From Actinomadura xylanilytica (lineage in GTDB: Bacteria; Actinomycetota; Actinomycetes; Streptosporangiales; Streptosporangiaceae), in assembly GCF_030283145.1 (NCBI RefSeq), contig NZ_JASNWE010000004.1:434001-498000 (forward strand): a stretch of DNA of 64,000 bases, in the 5' to 3' direction. This document shows, piece by piece, positions 23,986 through 32,128 of the stretch. The position numbers and the translations under genes are program-made. Positions within the stretch are counted from its first letter, which is position 1. Each line of letters starts with the position of its first letter. The notes beneath the pieces were generated by a model. That model was not told the origin of the DNA. It was given only the letters and a program-made list of their open reading frames with translations, and ran no database searches.

Positions 23986-24633
23986 ATGCCAACGTCCACG
24001 TGGTTCCGGCTCAATGTCGCCAAGCGCGAGCGGGTGCTCCAGGTGGCGATGCGCGAGTTCGGAGAACACGGGTATTCGACCGGCAGCCTGAACACCATCG
24101 CCCGCGAGGCCGGCATCGCCAAGGGCTCGCTGTTCCAGTACTTCAGCGACAAGCTGGAGTTCTTCGCCTTCGTCTGCGACGAGGCGTCCCGCCGCATCCG
24201 CGAGGAGATGGAACGCCGCATCGCCCGGATCGCCGTCGACCAGCCCTTCGACGGCTGGCTCTTCGACGTGCTGTGCGACTGGAGCGAGTACATGGACGCG
24301 CACCCGCTCGAGCGCGCCGTCACCGCCGCCACCAACTTCGAGCTCGACAACAGCGTCCGCTCGGTCGTGCGCGACACCGCCAACCAGCACTACCTCCAGG
24401 TCCTGCACCCGTCGCTGAAACTGTGGCAGGAACGCGGCGACATCCGCGCGGACGCCGATCTCGACATCCTCGCCACACTGATGCTGATGACGCTGCCGTT
24501 CCTCGCGCTCGCGCCCTACTACGACGGCCTCGACCCGGTCCTGGACCTGCGCGGCCGGGCACCCGCCGCGCAGCGCCCGGTCATCCGGCAGATCATCGAC
24601 GGCATCCGCCCGATGTTCGCGCCGTATCCCTAA
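23986..24633 (+). CDS. TetR-family regulator
   Basis: A 215-residue TetR-type repressor. The DNA-binding domain (residues about 10-60) contains VAMREFGEHGYSTGSLNTIA and GIAKGSLFQYFSDKLEFF. The C-terminal ligand domain is all-helical and unclassified. GAAGGGG lies 5 bases before the ATG. Its stop (TAA) overlaps the stop of the convergent reductase gene by four bases. Target unknown; no divergent neighbour, so it may regulate itself or distant genes. Confidence 0.88.
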   Translation: MPTSTWFRLNVAKRERVLQVAMREFGEHGYSTGSLNTIAREAGIAKGSLFQYFSDKLEFFAFVCDEASRRIREEMERRIARIAVDQPFDGWLFDVLCDWSEYMDAHPLERAVTAATNFELDNSVRSVVRDTANQHYLQVLHPSLKLWQERGDIRADADLDILATLMLMTLPFLALAPYYDGLDPVLDLRGRAPAAQRPVIRQIIDGIRPMFAPYP

Positions 24634-25064
24634 CCTGTGTTCGCCCGGCCCGGCATCCTCGCCGTGCCCCTCGGTACCTCTTCGATGTCGGCGACCAGCA
24701 CGTCCATATGGCGGACGATCCGGCGCGCGAGGCCGGGCAGCCCGGCACCGGACGCATCGGTGCCCTCCGTCACCACGCGGGGTTCCGTGAGCCTGCCGGC
24801 CCGTCCGAGCCGCTCCACCCCGCCGCGCTCCTCGGCCAGCAGATTCCGCACCCAGTCGGTGTCGGACCCGTACGGCAGCGCCACGTAGAGCCGCCGCCCG
24901 TCCCGGAACGCCAGAACCGGCGTCCGGTACTCGCGCCCCGTCCTGCGCCCCCTATGGACGATCACCGCCAAGGGCGGCGCGAAGGGCGCCCAGACCCCTT
25001 GGATCCGGTTCGTGACGACCCGGTTGAAACGGGCGAGCGACTTCGGCAGCGGCGTTCGGCTCAT
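24630..25064 (-). CDS. Deazaflavin (F420)-type nitroreductase-family protein
   Basis: A 144-residue protein of the DUF385/deazaflavin-dependent nitroreductase family, whose studied members use reduced F420 for quinone or nitro reduction. The core HRGRRTGREYRTPVLAFRDG, followed by LYVALPYGSDTDWVRNL, is the family cofactor-binding signature. The start is ATG 25064 with GGAGG four bases upstream, rather than GTG 25079. Convergent with the TetR gene. The physiological acceptor is unknown. Confidence 0.85.
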   Translation of the reverse strand: MSRTPLPKSLARFNRVVTNRIQGVWAPFAPPLAVIVHRGRRTGREYRTPVLAFRDGRRLYVALPYGSDTDWVRNLLAEERGGVERLGRAGRLTEPRVVTEGTDASGAGLPGLARRIVRHMDVLVADIEEVPRGTARMPGRANTG

Positions 25065-25225
25065 CCCCCTCCCTAACACGCGGACCGCCCTTCCCGCGCC
25101 CGAACACGGGCGGACGTGGCTCCGCGGGCCGAAAGGGGAACGTAGGTGATCCGTAAGCGGGCTTCCGCATGCTGGGGACAGATGAGCGGCAGATCCGCCG
25201 CACCATGACCCGGCGAGGAGAAATC

Positions 25226-25789
25226 ATGCGCAAGTTCAAGCTTCAGGTCCAGGTCAGCGTCGACGGCTACATGGCGGGCCCGAACGGCGAGATGGACTGG
25301 CTGACGTTCCCGTGGACCGACGACATCAGCGCCTACATCGACGCGTTCACCGCGCCGGTCGACTGCATCGTGCTGGGCCGCCGGCTCGCCGAGGGCTTCA
25401 TCCCGACCTGGGCGGCCGGGCCCGAGGGCGAGTCGCAGGCGGGCATCGACAAGATGAACAACACCCCTAAGGTGGTCATCTCCGACTCCCTCACCGAGTC
25501 GCCCTGGGACAACGCCGTCGTCGCCGGCGGCGACCTGACCGAGACCATCAACGAGCTCAAGGCCCGGCCGGGCGGGGACATCATCACCTACGGCGGCGGC
25601 ACGCTGGTGTCCGACCTGATCGCCAGGGGCCTGCTCGACGAGCTCCACCTGTTCGTCAACCCCACCGCGATCGGCGCCGGGATGCCCGTGTTCGGCCACC
25701 CCGACGTCCACCAGCGGTTCCAGCTCGTCACCGCCCACCCCTTCGCCTGCGGCATCACCGCGCTGCACCTGGAGCCCAAGCGCTCCTGA
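25226..25789 (+). CDS. Dihydrofolate-reductase-like (RibD C-terminal) protein
   Basis: A 187-residue DHFR/RibD-C fold protein: KLQVQVSVDGYMAGPNGEMD at the N-terminus, CIVLGRRLAEGF, and the NADPH-binding-like GGDIITYGGGTLVSDLIARG. It is longer than YwjB-like proteins only by small loops. GAGGAG lies six bases before the ATG at 25226; the upstream frame to 25169 lacks a ribosome site. This family rarely acts as true folate reductase; the substrate is unknown. Confidence 0.88.
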   Translation: MRKFKLQVQVSVDGYMAGPNGEMDWLTFPWTDDISAYIDAFTAPVDCIVLGRRLAEGFIPTWAAGPEGESQAGIDKMNNTPKVVISDSLTESPWDNAVVAGGDLTETINELKARPGGDIITYGGGTLVSDLIARGLLDELHLFVNPTAIGAGMPVFGHPDVHQRFQLVTAHPFACGITALHLEPKRS

Positions 25790-25803
25790 CTGTGTTAATA
25801 CAA

Positions 25804-26000
25804 GCCCGGCCCGGCGTCCTCGCCTGGCGGCTGTGTTTCCAAACGCCCGGCCCGGTGTCCTCGCCTGGCGGCTCGGACGCCGACCGTGCTTGGGCGAGCG
25901 CGGCATCGCTTCGCGATCCGGCCGGTTCGGCTCGCCTCCGGCTTCGCCTCACCGGCCAGGTAGCGCGCTCGCGCGACGGCTGAGGCAGTTTGAAACAGAC
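25804..26000 (+). repeat. Intergenic repeat copy A (with partial internal duplication)
   Basis: Positions 25844-26000 match, in opposite orientation, the intergenic sequence at 40219-40373. Shared landmarks include GCCCGGCCCGG, GTCCTCGCCTGGCGGCTCGG, CATCGCTTCGCGATC and GCCTCACCGGCCAGGTA. The first ~29 bases (25804-25832) are a second copy of the repeat start (25845-25873). The end abuts the stop of the MFS gene. No protein with codon bias is encoded. Confidence 0.8.
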
Positions 26001-26001
26001 C

Positions 26002-27405
26002 CTAGGCGCGGTCGCGATCCGCCCCTCGGGCGGCGGGGCGGGAGCGCCGCGCTCCGCGGGCGAACAGGAGCGCGGCGGCGGCGCAGACGAGCGCGGACAG
26101 GAGCAGGGCGCCGGACGTTCCGTTCGCGGTCTGTGCGGTGACGAAGGCGCCCATGGCGGTGACGCCGAGGGTGGCGCCGGTCTGGCGGACCGCGTTCAGG
26201 AGTCCGCCGACCGCGCCCGCCGTCCCCTCGGGGGCCGCGCTGATGATCGCGCCGACCAGCGCCGGCAGCGCGAAGGAGACGCCGAACCCGCAGAGCAGCA
26301 GGCCGGGTTCGAGCCAGAGGCGGCCGGTCCCCGGCAGCGCGGCGCGGCTGAGGATCGCCCCGCCCGCGGTGAGCAGGACGAGCCCGGCCAGGATGGGCGG
26401 GCGGGGCCCGACCCGGGCGACGATGCGTCCGGTGATGAGCGGGTTGAGGGCGAACGGGACCGTGAGCGGCAGGAACGCCAGCCCCGTGGCGACCGGGCTG
26501 AGGTGGTGCTCGCGCTGAAGGAGTAGCGGCAGGACGAACAGCCCGCCGCTGAGGGCGAAGTTGACCGCGGCCCCGGCGACGAGGCCCGCCCGCACCTGCG
26601 CGGTCCTGAGCAGGCCGCGGTTCAGCACCGGGGCGTCGCTGCGGCGTTCCAGCGCCACGAACACGGCGACGATGGCCAGCATGGCGGCGGTGGACGAGGC
26701 GGCGTGCGCCGGAGCGCGGGAACCGGCGGCGATGAGCGCATCGGTCAGCAGGGCCAGGACGGCGCAGGCGGCGAGCTGGGCCGTCCAGTCGATCCTGCGG
26801 TCGCTGAGCGGGCACCGCACCGCGCGTCCGGCGGTCAGGGCCAGCGCGACCACGGCGATGGGGACGTTGACGAGGAAGATCGACCGCCAGCCTGCCGCGT
26901 CCACCAGGAGGCCGCCGGCGATCGGGCCGACGGCCATCGCGGCGCCGCTGACGGCGGCCCAAGCGGACACGGCCCGCGCGCGCGGCGCCGGTTCGGGGTA
27001 CAGCCGGGCGATGATCGCCATCGAGGCGGGCACGCAGGCCGCCGCCGCGACGCCGAGCAGCGCGCGCAGGAGCACCAGGGCCCACAGCGTCGGGGCGGCG
27101 GCGCTGAGCAGCGAGCCGGCGCCGAACACGGCGACGCCGATCCGGAAGATCCGGTGGGCGCCGTACCGGTCGGCGACCGCGCCGGCCGACAGCAGCAGCG
27201 CGCCGAAGGTCACGGTGTACCCGGTGGTGGCCCATTGCAGGCCGGCGACGGAGGTCTTCAGCGAGGCGGCGAGGTCGGGCTCGGCCACCGAGAGGACGGT
27301 CATGTCCAGCAGCACCATGAAGTAGCCGAGGGAGATCCCCAGCAGCGGGGCCGTCCGTCCTCCGGCGGCGCGGCGCCCGAGGACGGGGATGGGGGGTGCG
27401 GTCAT
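26002..27405 (-). CDS. MFS drug transporter, DHA2 type (14 TM)
   Basis: A 467-residue membrane exporter of the EmrB/QacA class. LGISLGYFMVLLDMTVLSVA is helix 1 with the conserved D, followed by GAVADRYGAHRIFRIG and the helix-5 motif C-like GGLLVDAAGWRSIFLVNVPI. The start is ATG 27405 with GGGAGA upstream; the frame extends further only as noise. It is divergent from a LysR gene with a 139-bp gap, so the LysR product probably controls it. Substrate unknown. Confidence 0.92.
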   Translation of the reverse strand: MTAPPIPVLGRRAAGGRTAPLLGISLGYFMVLLDMTVLSVAEPDLAASLKTSVAGLQWATTGYTVTFGALLLSAGAVADRYGAHRIFRIGVAVFGAGSLLSAAAPTLWALVLLRALLGVAAAACVPASMAIIARLYPEPAPRARAVSAWAAVSGAAMAVGPIAGGLLVDAAGWRSIFLVNVPIAVVALALTAGRAVRCPLSDRRIDWTAQLAACAVLALLTDALIAAGSRAPAHAASSTAAMLAIVAVFVALERRSDAPVLNRGLLRTAQVRAGLVAGAAVNFALSGGLFVLPLLLQREHHLSPVATGLAFLPLTVPFALNPLITGRIVARVGPRPPILAGLVLLTAGGAILSRAALPGTGRLWLEPGLLLCGFGVSFALPALVGAIISAAPEGTAGAVGGLLNAVRQTGATLGVTAMGAFVTAQTANGTSGALLLSALVCAAAALLFARGARRSRPAARGADRDRA

Positions 27406-27544
27406 GCGTTCTCCCGAGCAGGCGGTGAATGGGTGGTCACACCCTCTGCTCCCGGGCGTCCCGGCTCCACCGGCCCGGCCGCACGCTCCGTTCGGAATTT
27501 CCGAACGCACCCGGCGGTTCTCCGTTCGGCGAGAGGAGTGCGGC

Positions 27545-28420
27545 GTGGAGCTGCGGCAGTTGCGGACCTTCGAGGCGGTGGTGCGGCACGGGACGGTCAC
27601 CGACGCCGCGCACGCCCTGGGGATGGCGCCGTCCTCGGTGTCGGAGCAGATCCGGACCCTGGAGAAGTCCCTGACCGTGGCGCTGTTCGAGCGCGGTCCG
27701 CGGGGCATGCGGCTCACCGGGGCGGGCGAGCGCATGCTGGCCTGGGCGCACCGGCTGCTGGACCAGGCCGAGCAGGCCCGCCGCGAGGTGACCGGGCAGC
27801 GGCGGACGCTGCGCCTGGGCGCGCTGGAGACGATCGCCGCGACCTACGTGCCCACGGTGCTGGCCAGGCTGTCCGAGCGCCGTCCCGACGTGGCCGTCCA
27901 GGTCCGGGCCGAGCGCAACCGCGACGGCCTGCTCGGCGACGTGGCCGCCGGACGGCTGGAGGCCGCGCTACTGCTGGACACCGGCGACGTCCTCGGCGAG
28001 CTGGGCTTCGCCCCTCCCCCGCCGCTGGCCTTCCTCGACATCGCCCCCGTGCCGCTGGCCCTCGTCGCGGCCCCCGGCCACCCGCTCGGCGGCAGGCCCG
28101 GCCTGCGGGTGGACGACCTCGAGGGCGAGCGGCTGCTGGTCAACGTGCCCGCGTGCTCGTTCTGGATGGCGGCCGACCAGATCCTCGGGCCCGGCCTGGA
28201 GCGGGTCCGCGCCGGCGGGGTCGACGTCATGCGCGCCTGGGCCCGGCAGGGGCTCGGCATCTCCCTGCTCCCCGAGTTCGCCGTCACCGCCGAGCTGGCC
28301 TCCGGCGAGCTGGTCCGGCTCGGGCTCCCCATCCCCGACCTCAGCCTGCGGCTGGTCTGGCGCGCAGACAGAGAAGCCCTACCCGGCCTGCGCGACGTCC
28401 TCTACGCGGCCAGCGCCTGA
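27545..28420 (+). CDS. LysR-family regulator
   Basis: A 291-residue LysR-type regulator starting at GTG 27545 (GAGGAG seven bases upstream). The N-terminal wHTH (VELRQLRTFEAVVRHGTVTD, AAHALGMAPSSVSEQIRTLE) is followed by the two-lobed effector domain (LRLGALETIAATYVPTVLAR to the C-terminus). Divergent from the DHA2 exporter, which is the likely target. The inducing ligand is unknown. Confidence 0.92.
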   Translation: MELRQLRTFEAVVRHGTVTDAAHALGMAPSSVSEQIRTLEKSLTVALFERGPRGMRLTGAGERMLAWAHRLLDQAEQARREVTGQRRTLRLGALETIAATYVPTVLARLSERRPDVAVQVRAERNRDGLLGDVAAGRLEAALLLDTGDVLGELGFAPPPPLAFLDIAPVPLALVAAPGHPLGGRPGLRVDDLEGERLLVNVPACSFWMAADQILGPGLERVRAGGVDVMRAWARQGLGISLLPEFAVTAELASGELVRLGLPIPDLSLRLVWRADREALPGLRDVLYAASA

Positions 28421-28441
28421 CGGCCCCCGGCCCGGAGGCAG

Positions 28442-28951
28442 TCAGACCAGATCGGTGGCAGGGTCGATGGTCCAGTGATTGCTGTGCAGGACCTGGCCGG
28501 CGAAGGGGACGTCCCGTTCCCCGACAAGACTGAACCCGAGCGAGCGGCAGATGCCGTTGGACGGGGCGTTCGTCGTTGCCGGGAACGCGTGGACCAGGCC
28601 CCAGCGGCCGTCTTCGGCGGCCTCGCGGAGCAGTGTCCGGACGGCCTGTTTGCCCACCCCCTGTCCCTGGAACTCCGGCAGCACCATCCAGCCGATCTCG
28701 GACAGCGGTTCACCGTCCATCTCGTGCGCCCACAGGAGCACGGTTCCGGCCACGACACCGGGCCCGGCGCCGTCGGGGACGATCATTTTGATCCAGGAGA
28801 CGTCCGACGCCGCGTCCCGGACGTCGCGGCGGACCTTCTCCTCGACACTCTCTCGGGAGTGCGGGCCGCCGAGCTCGGCCATCATGACCGGGTCGCAGCG
28901 CATCCTGACGTAGGCGTCGGCATCTCCTGGTCCGACATCGCGCAGGTGCAT
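28442..28951 (-). CDS. GNAT-family N-acetyltransferase
   Basis: A 169-residue acetyltransferase. It has the GNAT core: IGWMVLPEFQGQGVGKQAVR is motif A with the acetyl-CoA-binding QGQGVG, and ATTNAPSNGICRSLGFSLVG is motif B. The start is ATG 28951 with AAGGAG upstream. It is similar in layout to RimJ/RimL-type enzymes. The substrate (protein N-terminus, antibiotic or small amine) is not clear. Confidence 0.88.
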   Translation of the reverse strand: MHLRDVGPGDADAYVRMRCDPVMMAELGGPHSRESVEEKVRRDVRDAASDVSWIKMIVPDGAGPGVVAGTVLLWAHEMDGEPLSEIGWMVLPEFQGQGVGKQAVRTLLREAAEDGRWGLVHAFPATTNAPSNGICRSLGFSLVGERDVPFAGQVLHSNHWTIDPATDLV

Positions 28952-29098
28952 CGGTCTCCTTCCATGGTGTCCCACGGCCCACCGGGCCCCGCCACGCGGG
29001 CGCGGGTGTCCAGAAGGATCTCGTCGGTCAAAGAAGAACGCTACCCGGCTGCCTGACCGGCGGTCGGCCGACCACGTCCGCCCGGCCGTCCCGGCGGA

Positions 29099-30577
29099 TC
29101 AGGGGGTGAGGATGAACTCCTCTTCCCTGGCCTTGCGGGAGCCGGCCCAGAACTCGAAGGTGTGCCCCGGCCACAGCGTGCGGTTGACGCCGCCGGCGTC
29201 GAGATACCAGCTCTGGCAGCCGCCCTCGTTCCAGACGGCGCGGCGCAGGCGGCGCTGCAAGCGGTCGTTGAAGCGGCGGGACGCCTCGGGCCTCGGCTCG
29301 ATGGCGTCGGCGCCGCGCTCCTGGAGCAGGCGCAGGCAGCTCAGCACGTGCTGGATCTGCACCTCGACCATGAAGACGACCGAGTTGTGGCCGAGGCCGG
29401 TGTTCGGGCCCAGCAGGAAGAACAGGTTGGGGAAGCCGGGGACGGTAGTGCCGCGGTGCGCCTCGATACCGTCCGCCCAGGCGTCCTGGATCTTCACTCC
29501 GCCGCGGCCGACGACGCGCATCTCGGCGAGGGCGTCGGTCACCTTGAAGCCGGTGCCGTAGATGATGCAGTCGACCTCGTGCTCGCGGCCGTCGGCGGTG
29601 ACGACGGAGTGCTCGCGGACCTCGGCGATCGCGGCGGTCTCGACGTGCACGTCCGGCCGGGTCAGCGCCGGGTAGTAGTCGTTGGACAGCAGGACGCGCT
29701 TGCAGCCGATGGTGTAGTCGGGCGTCACCTTGGCGCGCAGCCCGGGGTCGGGGATCTGCCGCTGGAGGTGCCAGCGCGCGAGCCGCTCCATCGGGCCCGA
29801 CAGCCGCGGGTCGATGGTGAAGCCGACCGCGCGGGCCTCCAGCGTCCAGTAGATGCCGTGCCGGAACGCGCGGGCGGCGCCGGGGACCCTGCCCAGCGCG
29901 GCGCGGACGGGAGCCGGGATCGGCCGGTCCGGCTTGGGCTGGATCCACGGCGGGGTGCGCTGGAACAGCACCAGGTCCGCGGTCCGCTCGGCGATCTGCG
30001 GGACGAACTGGATCGCGGACGCGCCGGTGCCGATGACCGCGACGCGCTTGCCGGCCAGGTCGTAGGAGTGGTCCCACTCGGCGGAGTGGAACGCGGTGCC
30101 CCGGAACCGCTCGATGCCGGGCAGGTTCGGGTACGCGGGGACGTGCAGCGCGCCGACCCCGGAGACGATCGCCTTGGGCGTCAGCACGGTGCCGTCCGCG
30201 AGCGTGACGTTCCAGCGCCGGGCGTCGTCGTCGTACTCCATCGCGTCGACGGCGCAGCCGAAGCGGATGTGGTCGCGGACGCCGTACTTGTCGGCGGTGC
30301 GCTCCAGGTAGGAGCGAATCTCCGGCTGCGGGGCGAACATCCGGGTCCAGCCGGTGTTGAGCTCGAAGGAGAAGGAGTACATGTGCGACGGGACGTCGCA
30401 GGCGCATCCGGGGTAGGTGTTGTCGTGCCACGTGCCGCCGAGCGCCCGGCTCTTCTCGAGGATCACGAAGTCGCGAAAGCCGGATCTGCGCAGCCGGATG
30501 GCCATCCCCAGCCCGGCGAAGCCGGAGCCGATGATGACGATCGCCGGAGCGCGCCCGCTGCTGTCCCACTCGACCAT
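29099..30577 (-). CDS. Flavin-dependent Baeyer-Villiger-type monooxygenase
   Basis: A 492-residue FAD/NADPH monooxygenase. FAD-binding GSGFAG is at residues 17-22 and NADPH-binding GTGASA at 183-188. The BVMO fingerprint FxGxxxHxxxW is exact (F158, G160, H164, W168). Enzymes of this class insert oxygen into ketones or oxidise S/N atoms; the length matches EthA/MymA-sized members. The gene is divergent from a TetR repressor, with two overlapping palindromes in the gap, so substrate-type induction is likely. Other oxygenase genes lie just beyond. Confidence 0.92.
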   Translation of the reverse strand: MVEWDSSGRAPAIVIIGSGFAGLGMAIRLRRSGFRDFVILEKSRALGGTWHDNTYPGCACDVPSHMYSFSFELNTGWTRMFAPQPEIRSYLERTADKYGVRDHIRFGCAVDAMEYDDDARRWNVTLADGTVLTPKAIVSGVGALHVPAYPNLPGIERFRGTAFHSAEWDHSYDLAGKRVAVIGTGASAIQFVPQIAERTADLVLFQRTPPWIQPKPDRPIPAPVRAALGRVPGAARAFRHGIYWTLEARAVGFTIDPRLSGPMERLARWHLQRQIPDPGLRAKVTPDYTIGCKRVLLSNDYYPALTRPDVHVETAAIAEVREHSVVTADGREHEVDCIIYGTGFKVTDALAEMRVVGRGGVKIQDAWADGIEAHRGTTVPGFPNLFFLLGPNTGLGHNSVVFMVEVQIQHVLSCLRLLQERGADAIEPRPEASRRFNDRLQRRLRRAVWNEGGCQSWYLDAGGVNRTLWPGHTFEFWAGSRKAREEEFILTP

Positions 30578-30593
30578 GACCTGTTCCTCTCAG

Positions 30594-30630
30594 GTAACCT
30601 ACTCTCGGTAAGTTACTAGGAGTAGCTTAC
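30594..30630. promoter_or_regulatory. Two overlapping TetR-type operator palindromes
   Basis: 30594-30616 has arms GTAACCTAC / GTAAGTTAC around 5 bases. 30608-30630 has arms GTAAGTTACT / AGTAGCTTAC around AGG. The second arm of the first is the first arm of the second, so three half-sites recur every ~14 bases. They lie in the 84-bp gap between the BVMO and TetR genes and should bind that TetR protein. Confidence 0.8.
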
Positions 30631-30661
30631 TGACGATAGGTCCAACAGTTAGGGTTCTCCT

Positions 30662-31309
30662 GTGAGTAGCGCCACACCGGGTCCTCCGGGCGCCCCGCCC
30701 GCGCCGCGCCGCCGCCGGATGTCCCGCGCCGAGCGCGAGCGCCAGATGTTGGACGTGGCCGAGGAGGTCTTCGGCGAGCACGGCTACCGGGGCACCTCGA
30801 TGGACGAGATCGCCGACCGCTGCGGCGTGTCCAAGCCGATGCTCTACGACCACTTCGGCTCCAAGGACGGGCTGCTGCTGGCCTGCATGACCCGGTCCAA
30901 AGCCGAGCTGTACGAGGCCACCCAGAAGGCGATGGCCGGCGCGACCGCGCCCGAGGACGTCCTGTGGCGCGGGATGGTCGCCTACTTCGCCTTCATCGAC
31001 GCGCACGGACGGTCGTTCGTCATGCTCCGCGACGAGCTGATGGCGACGCCCCCCGAGACCGCCGACGCGATGGAGGCGACCCGGCGGCAGCAGAGCACGC
31101 TGATCGCCGGGGTGCTGGCCGCGTTCGCGCCGGCCGCGCCCGCGGACGCCGTCGACGCCTTCACCGAGATCATCGTCGGCGGCTGCGAGCGCCTGTCGCT
31201 GTGGCGGACCCGCCGGCCCGAGGTCTCGGTCGAGGACGCCGCCCGCTACATGACCGACTTCTGCCTGCGCGGCCTCAGCCCCTACCTCGACGCCCGCACC
31301 GCGGGGTAG
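30662..31309 (+). CDS. TetR-family regulator (probable repressor of the BVMO gene)
   Basis: A 215-residue TetR protein starting at GTG 30662. A basic N-terminus (APPAPRRRRMSRAERERQML) leads into the HTH (EHGYRGTSMDEIADRCGVSK, then PMLYDHFGSKDGLL). The helical C-terminal domain has no recognisable ligand signature. The pairing with a divergent BVMO resembles ethR-ethA of mycobacteria in arrangement. It ends 13 bp from the convergent TetR gene. Confidence 0.9.
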   Translation: MSSATPGPPGAPPAPRRRRMSRAERERQMLDVAEEVFGEHGYRGTSMDEIADRCGVSKPMLYDHFGSKDGLLLACMTRSKAELYEATQKAMAGATAPEDVLWRGMVAYFAFIDAHGRSFVMLRDELMATPPETADAMEATRRQQSTLIAGVLAAFAPAAPADAVDAFTEIIVGGCERLSLWRTRRPEVSVEDAARYMTDFCLRGLSPYLDARTAG

Positions 31310-31322
31310 GGCCGCTCACCGC

Positions 31323-31991
31323 TCACCGGGACCGCGGCAGGCTCTCCAGGGCGTTGACGAGCAGGTCAAGGCCGAACTCGAAGTCGGTCTCGGGGTCGTG
31401 CCGGGCGAGCTGCGGGGCGAGCGCGATCACGTGCGGGAACTCGTCCGGGTCGAGCCGGGCGAACTCCTCGGCGCCGTCGCCCGGCAGGCGGTCGAACTTG
31501 CGCACGGCACCGATCTCGCGTAGCTGCGCGCCGAGCGCGTACGCCAGCAGCGCGCGCATGATGCGCACCGAGGTCTCGCCGTCGAACCCGGCCGACTCGG
31601 CCAGCGCGAGCGCGCGCTCGGCGGGGCGCAGCCCGGCCGAAGTGCCGATCCGGTGGGTGAAGACGACGTTCATGCAGCGCGGGTGGTCGTGCGCGACCTT
31701 GCGGAACGCGCGGACGAGCGCGCGGGCGCGTCCGGTCCACGGCTCGTCCGGGCTGCAGTCGAGGTCCATCCCGGCCACGATGTGCTCGGCCACGCCCTGG
31801 AGGAGCGCGTCCTTGTTGGGCACGTGGTTGTAGAGCGACATCACCGCGACGCCGAGCTCGCCCGCGACCCGGCGCATCGAGAGCGCGTCGGCGCCCTCCC
31901 GCTCGATCAGCCCGATCGCGGCGTGCACGATGCGCGCGCGGGTCAGCGCGGGACGCCGCCCGGCCCGCCCGGAGTCCGCGGTCCTCGTCAT
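31323..31991 (-). CDS. TetR-family regulator of the ferritin-like/SDR operon
   Basis: A 222-residue TetR protein of the TetR_C-type sensor group (HTH: GADALSMRRVAGELGVAVMS, LYNHVPNKDALLQ). The start is ATG 31991, with GAAGGA seven bases upstream; an extension to 32093 would run into the operator. Divergent from the diiron protein gene with a 137-bp gap that holds two CGTAC-n3-GTACG sites. It likely represses both itself and that operon. Confidence 0.9.
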   Translation of the reverse strand: MTRTADSGRAGRRPALTRARIVHAAIGLIEREGADALSMRRVAGELGVAVMSLYNHVPNKDALLQGVAEHIVAGMDLDCSPDEPWTGRARALVRAFRKVAHDHPRCMNVVFTHRIGTSAGLRPAERALALAESAGFDGETSVRIMRALLAYALGAQLREIGAVRKFDRLPGDGAEEFARLDPDEFPHVIALAPQLARHDPETDFEFGLDLLVNALESLPRSR

Positions 31992-32068
31992 CGCCCGTCC
32001 TTCCCCCGTCGGCGCCGGCCACCCGGCACCGGCCACCGTTGACATCGGCAGGTGGCGGTGACACCGTA

Positions 32069-32099
32069 CGTACATCGTACGCATGACGTACATCGTACG
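32069..32099. promoter_or_regulatory. Duplicated operator CGTACATCGTACG
   Basis: The 13-bp sequence occurs twice, at 32069-32081 and 32087-32099 (18 bp apart), each a palindrome with arms CGTAC and GTACG. The second extends to ACGTAC/GTACGT. The site is about 30 bp before the start of the diiron gene and lies in the divergent TetR gap. Probable TetR operator overlapping the promoters. Confidence 0.8.
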
Positions 32100-32128
32100 T
32101 ACGTCAGTGCCCTCCGAGAGGAGCGCCC

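Noticed and set aside
25797..26141. Short open frames in repeat A region (25792-25983, 25833-26141)
   Set aside because: They run through repeat sequence without ribosome sites and have no homologue pattern.
30594..30630. Terminator instead of operators
   Set aside because: Sequence is AT-mixed and lies in a divergent gap; hairpins of this type would not terminate, and half-sites are spaced as in TetR operators.
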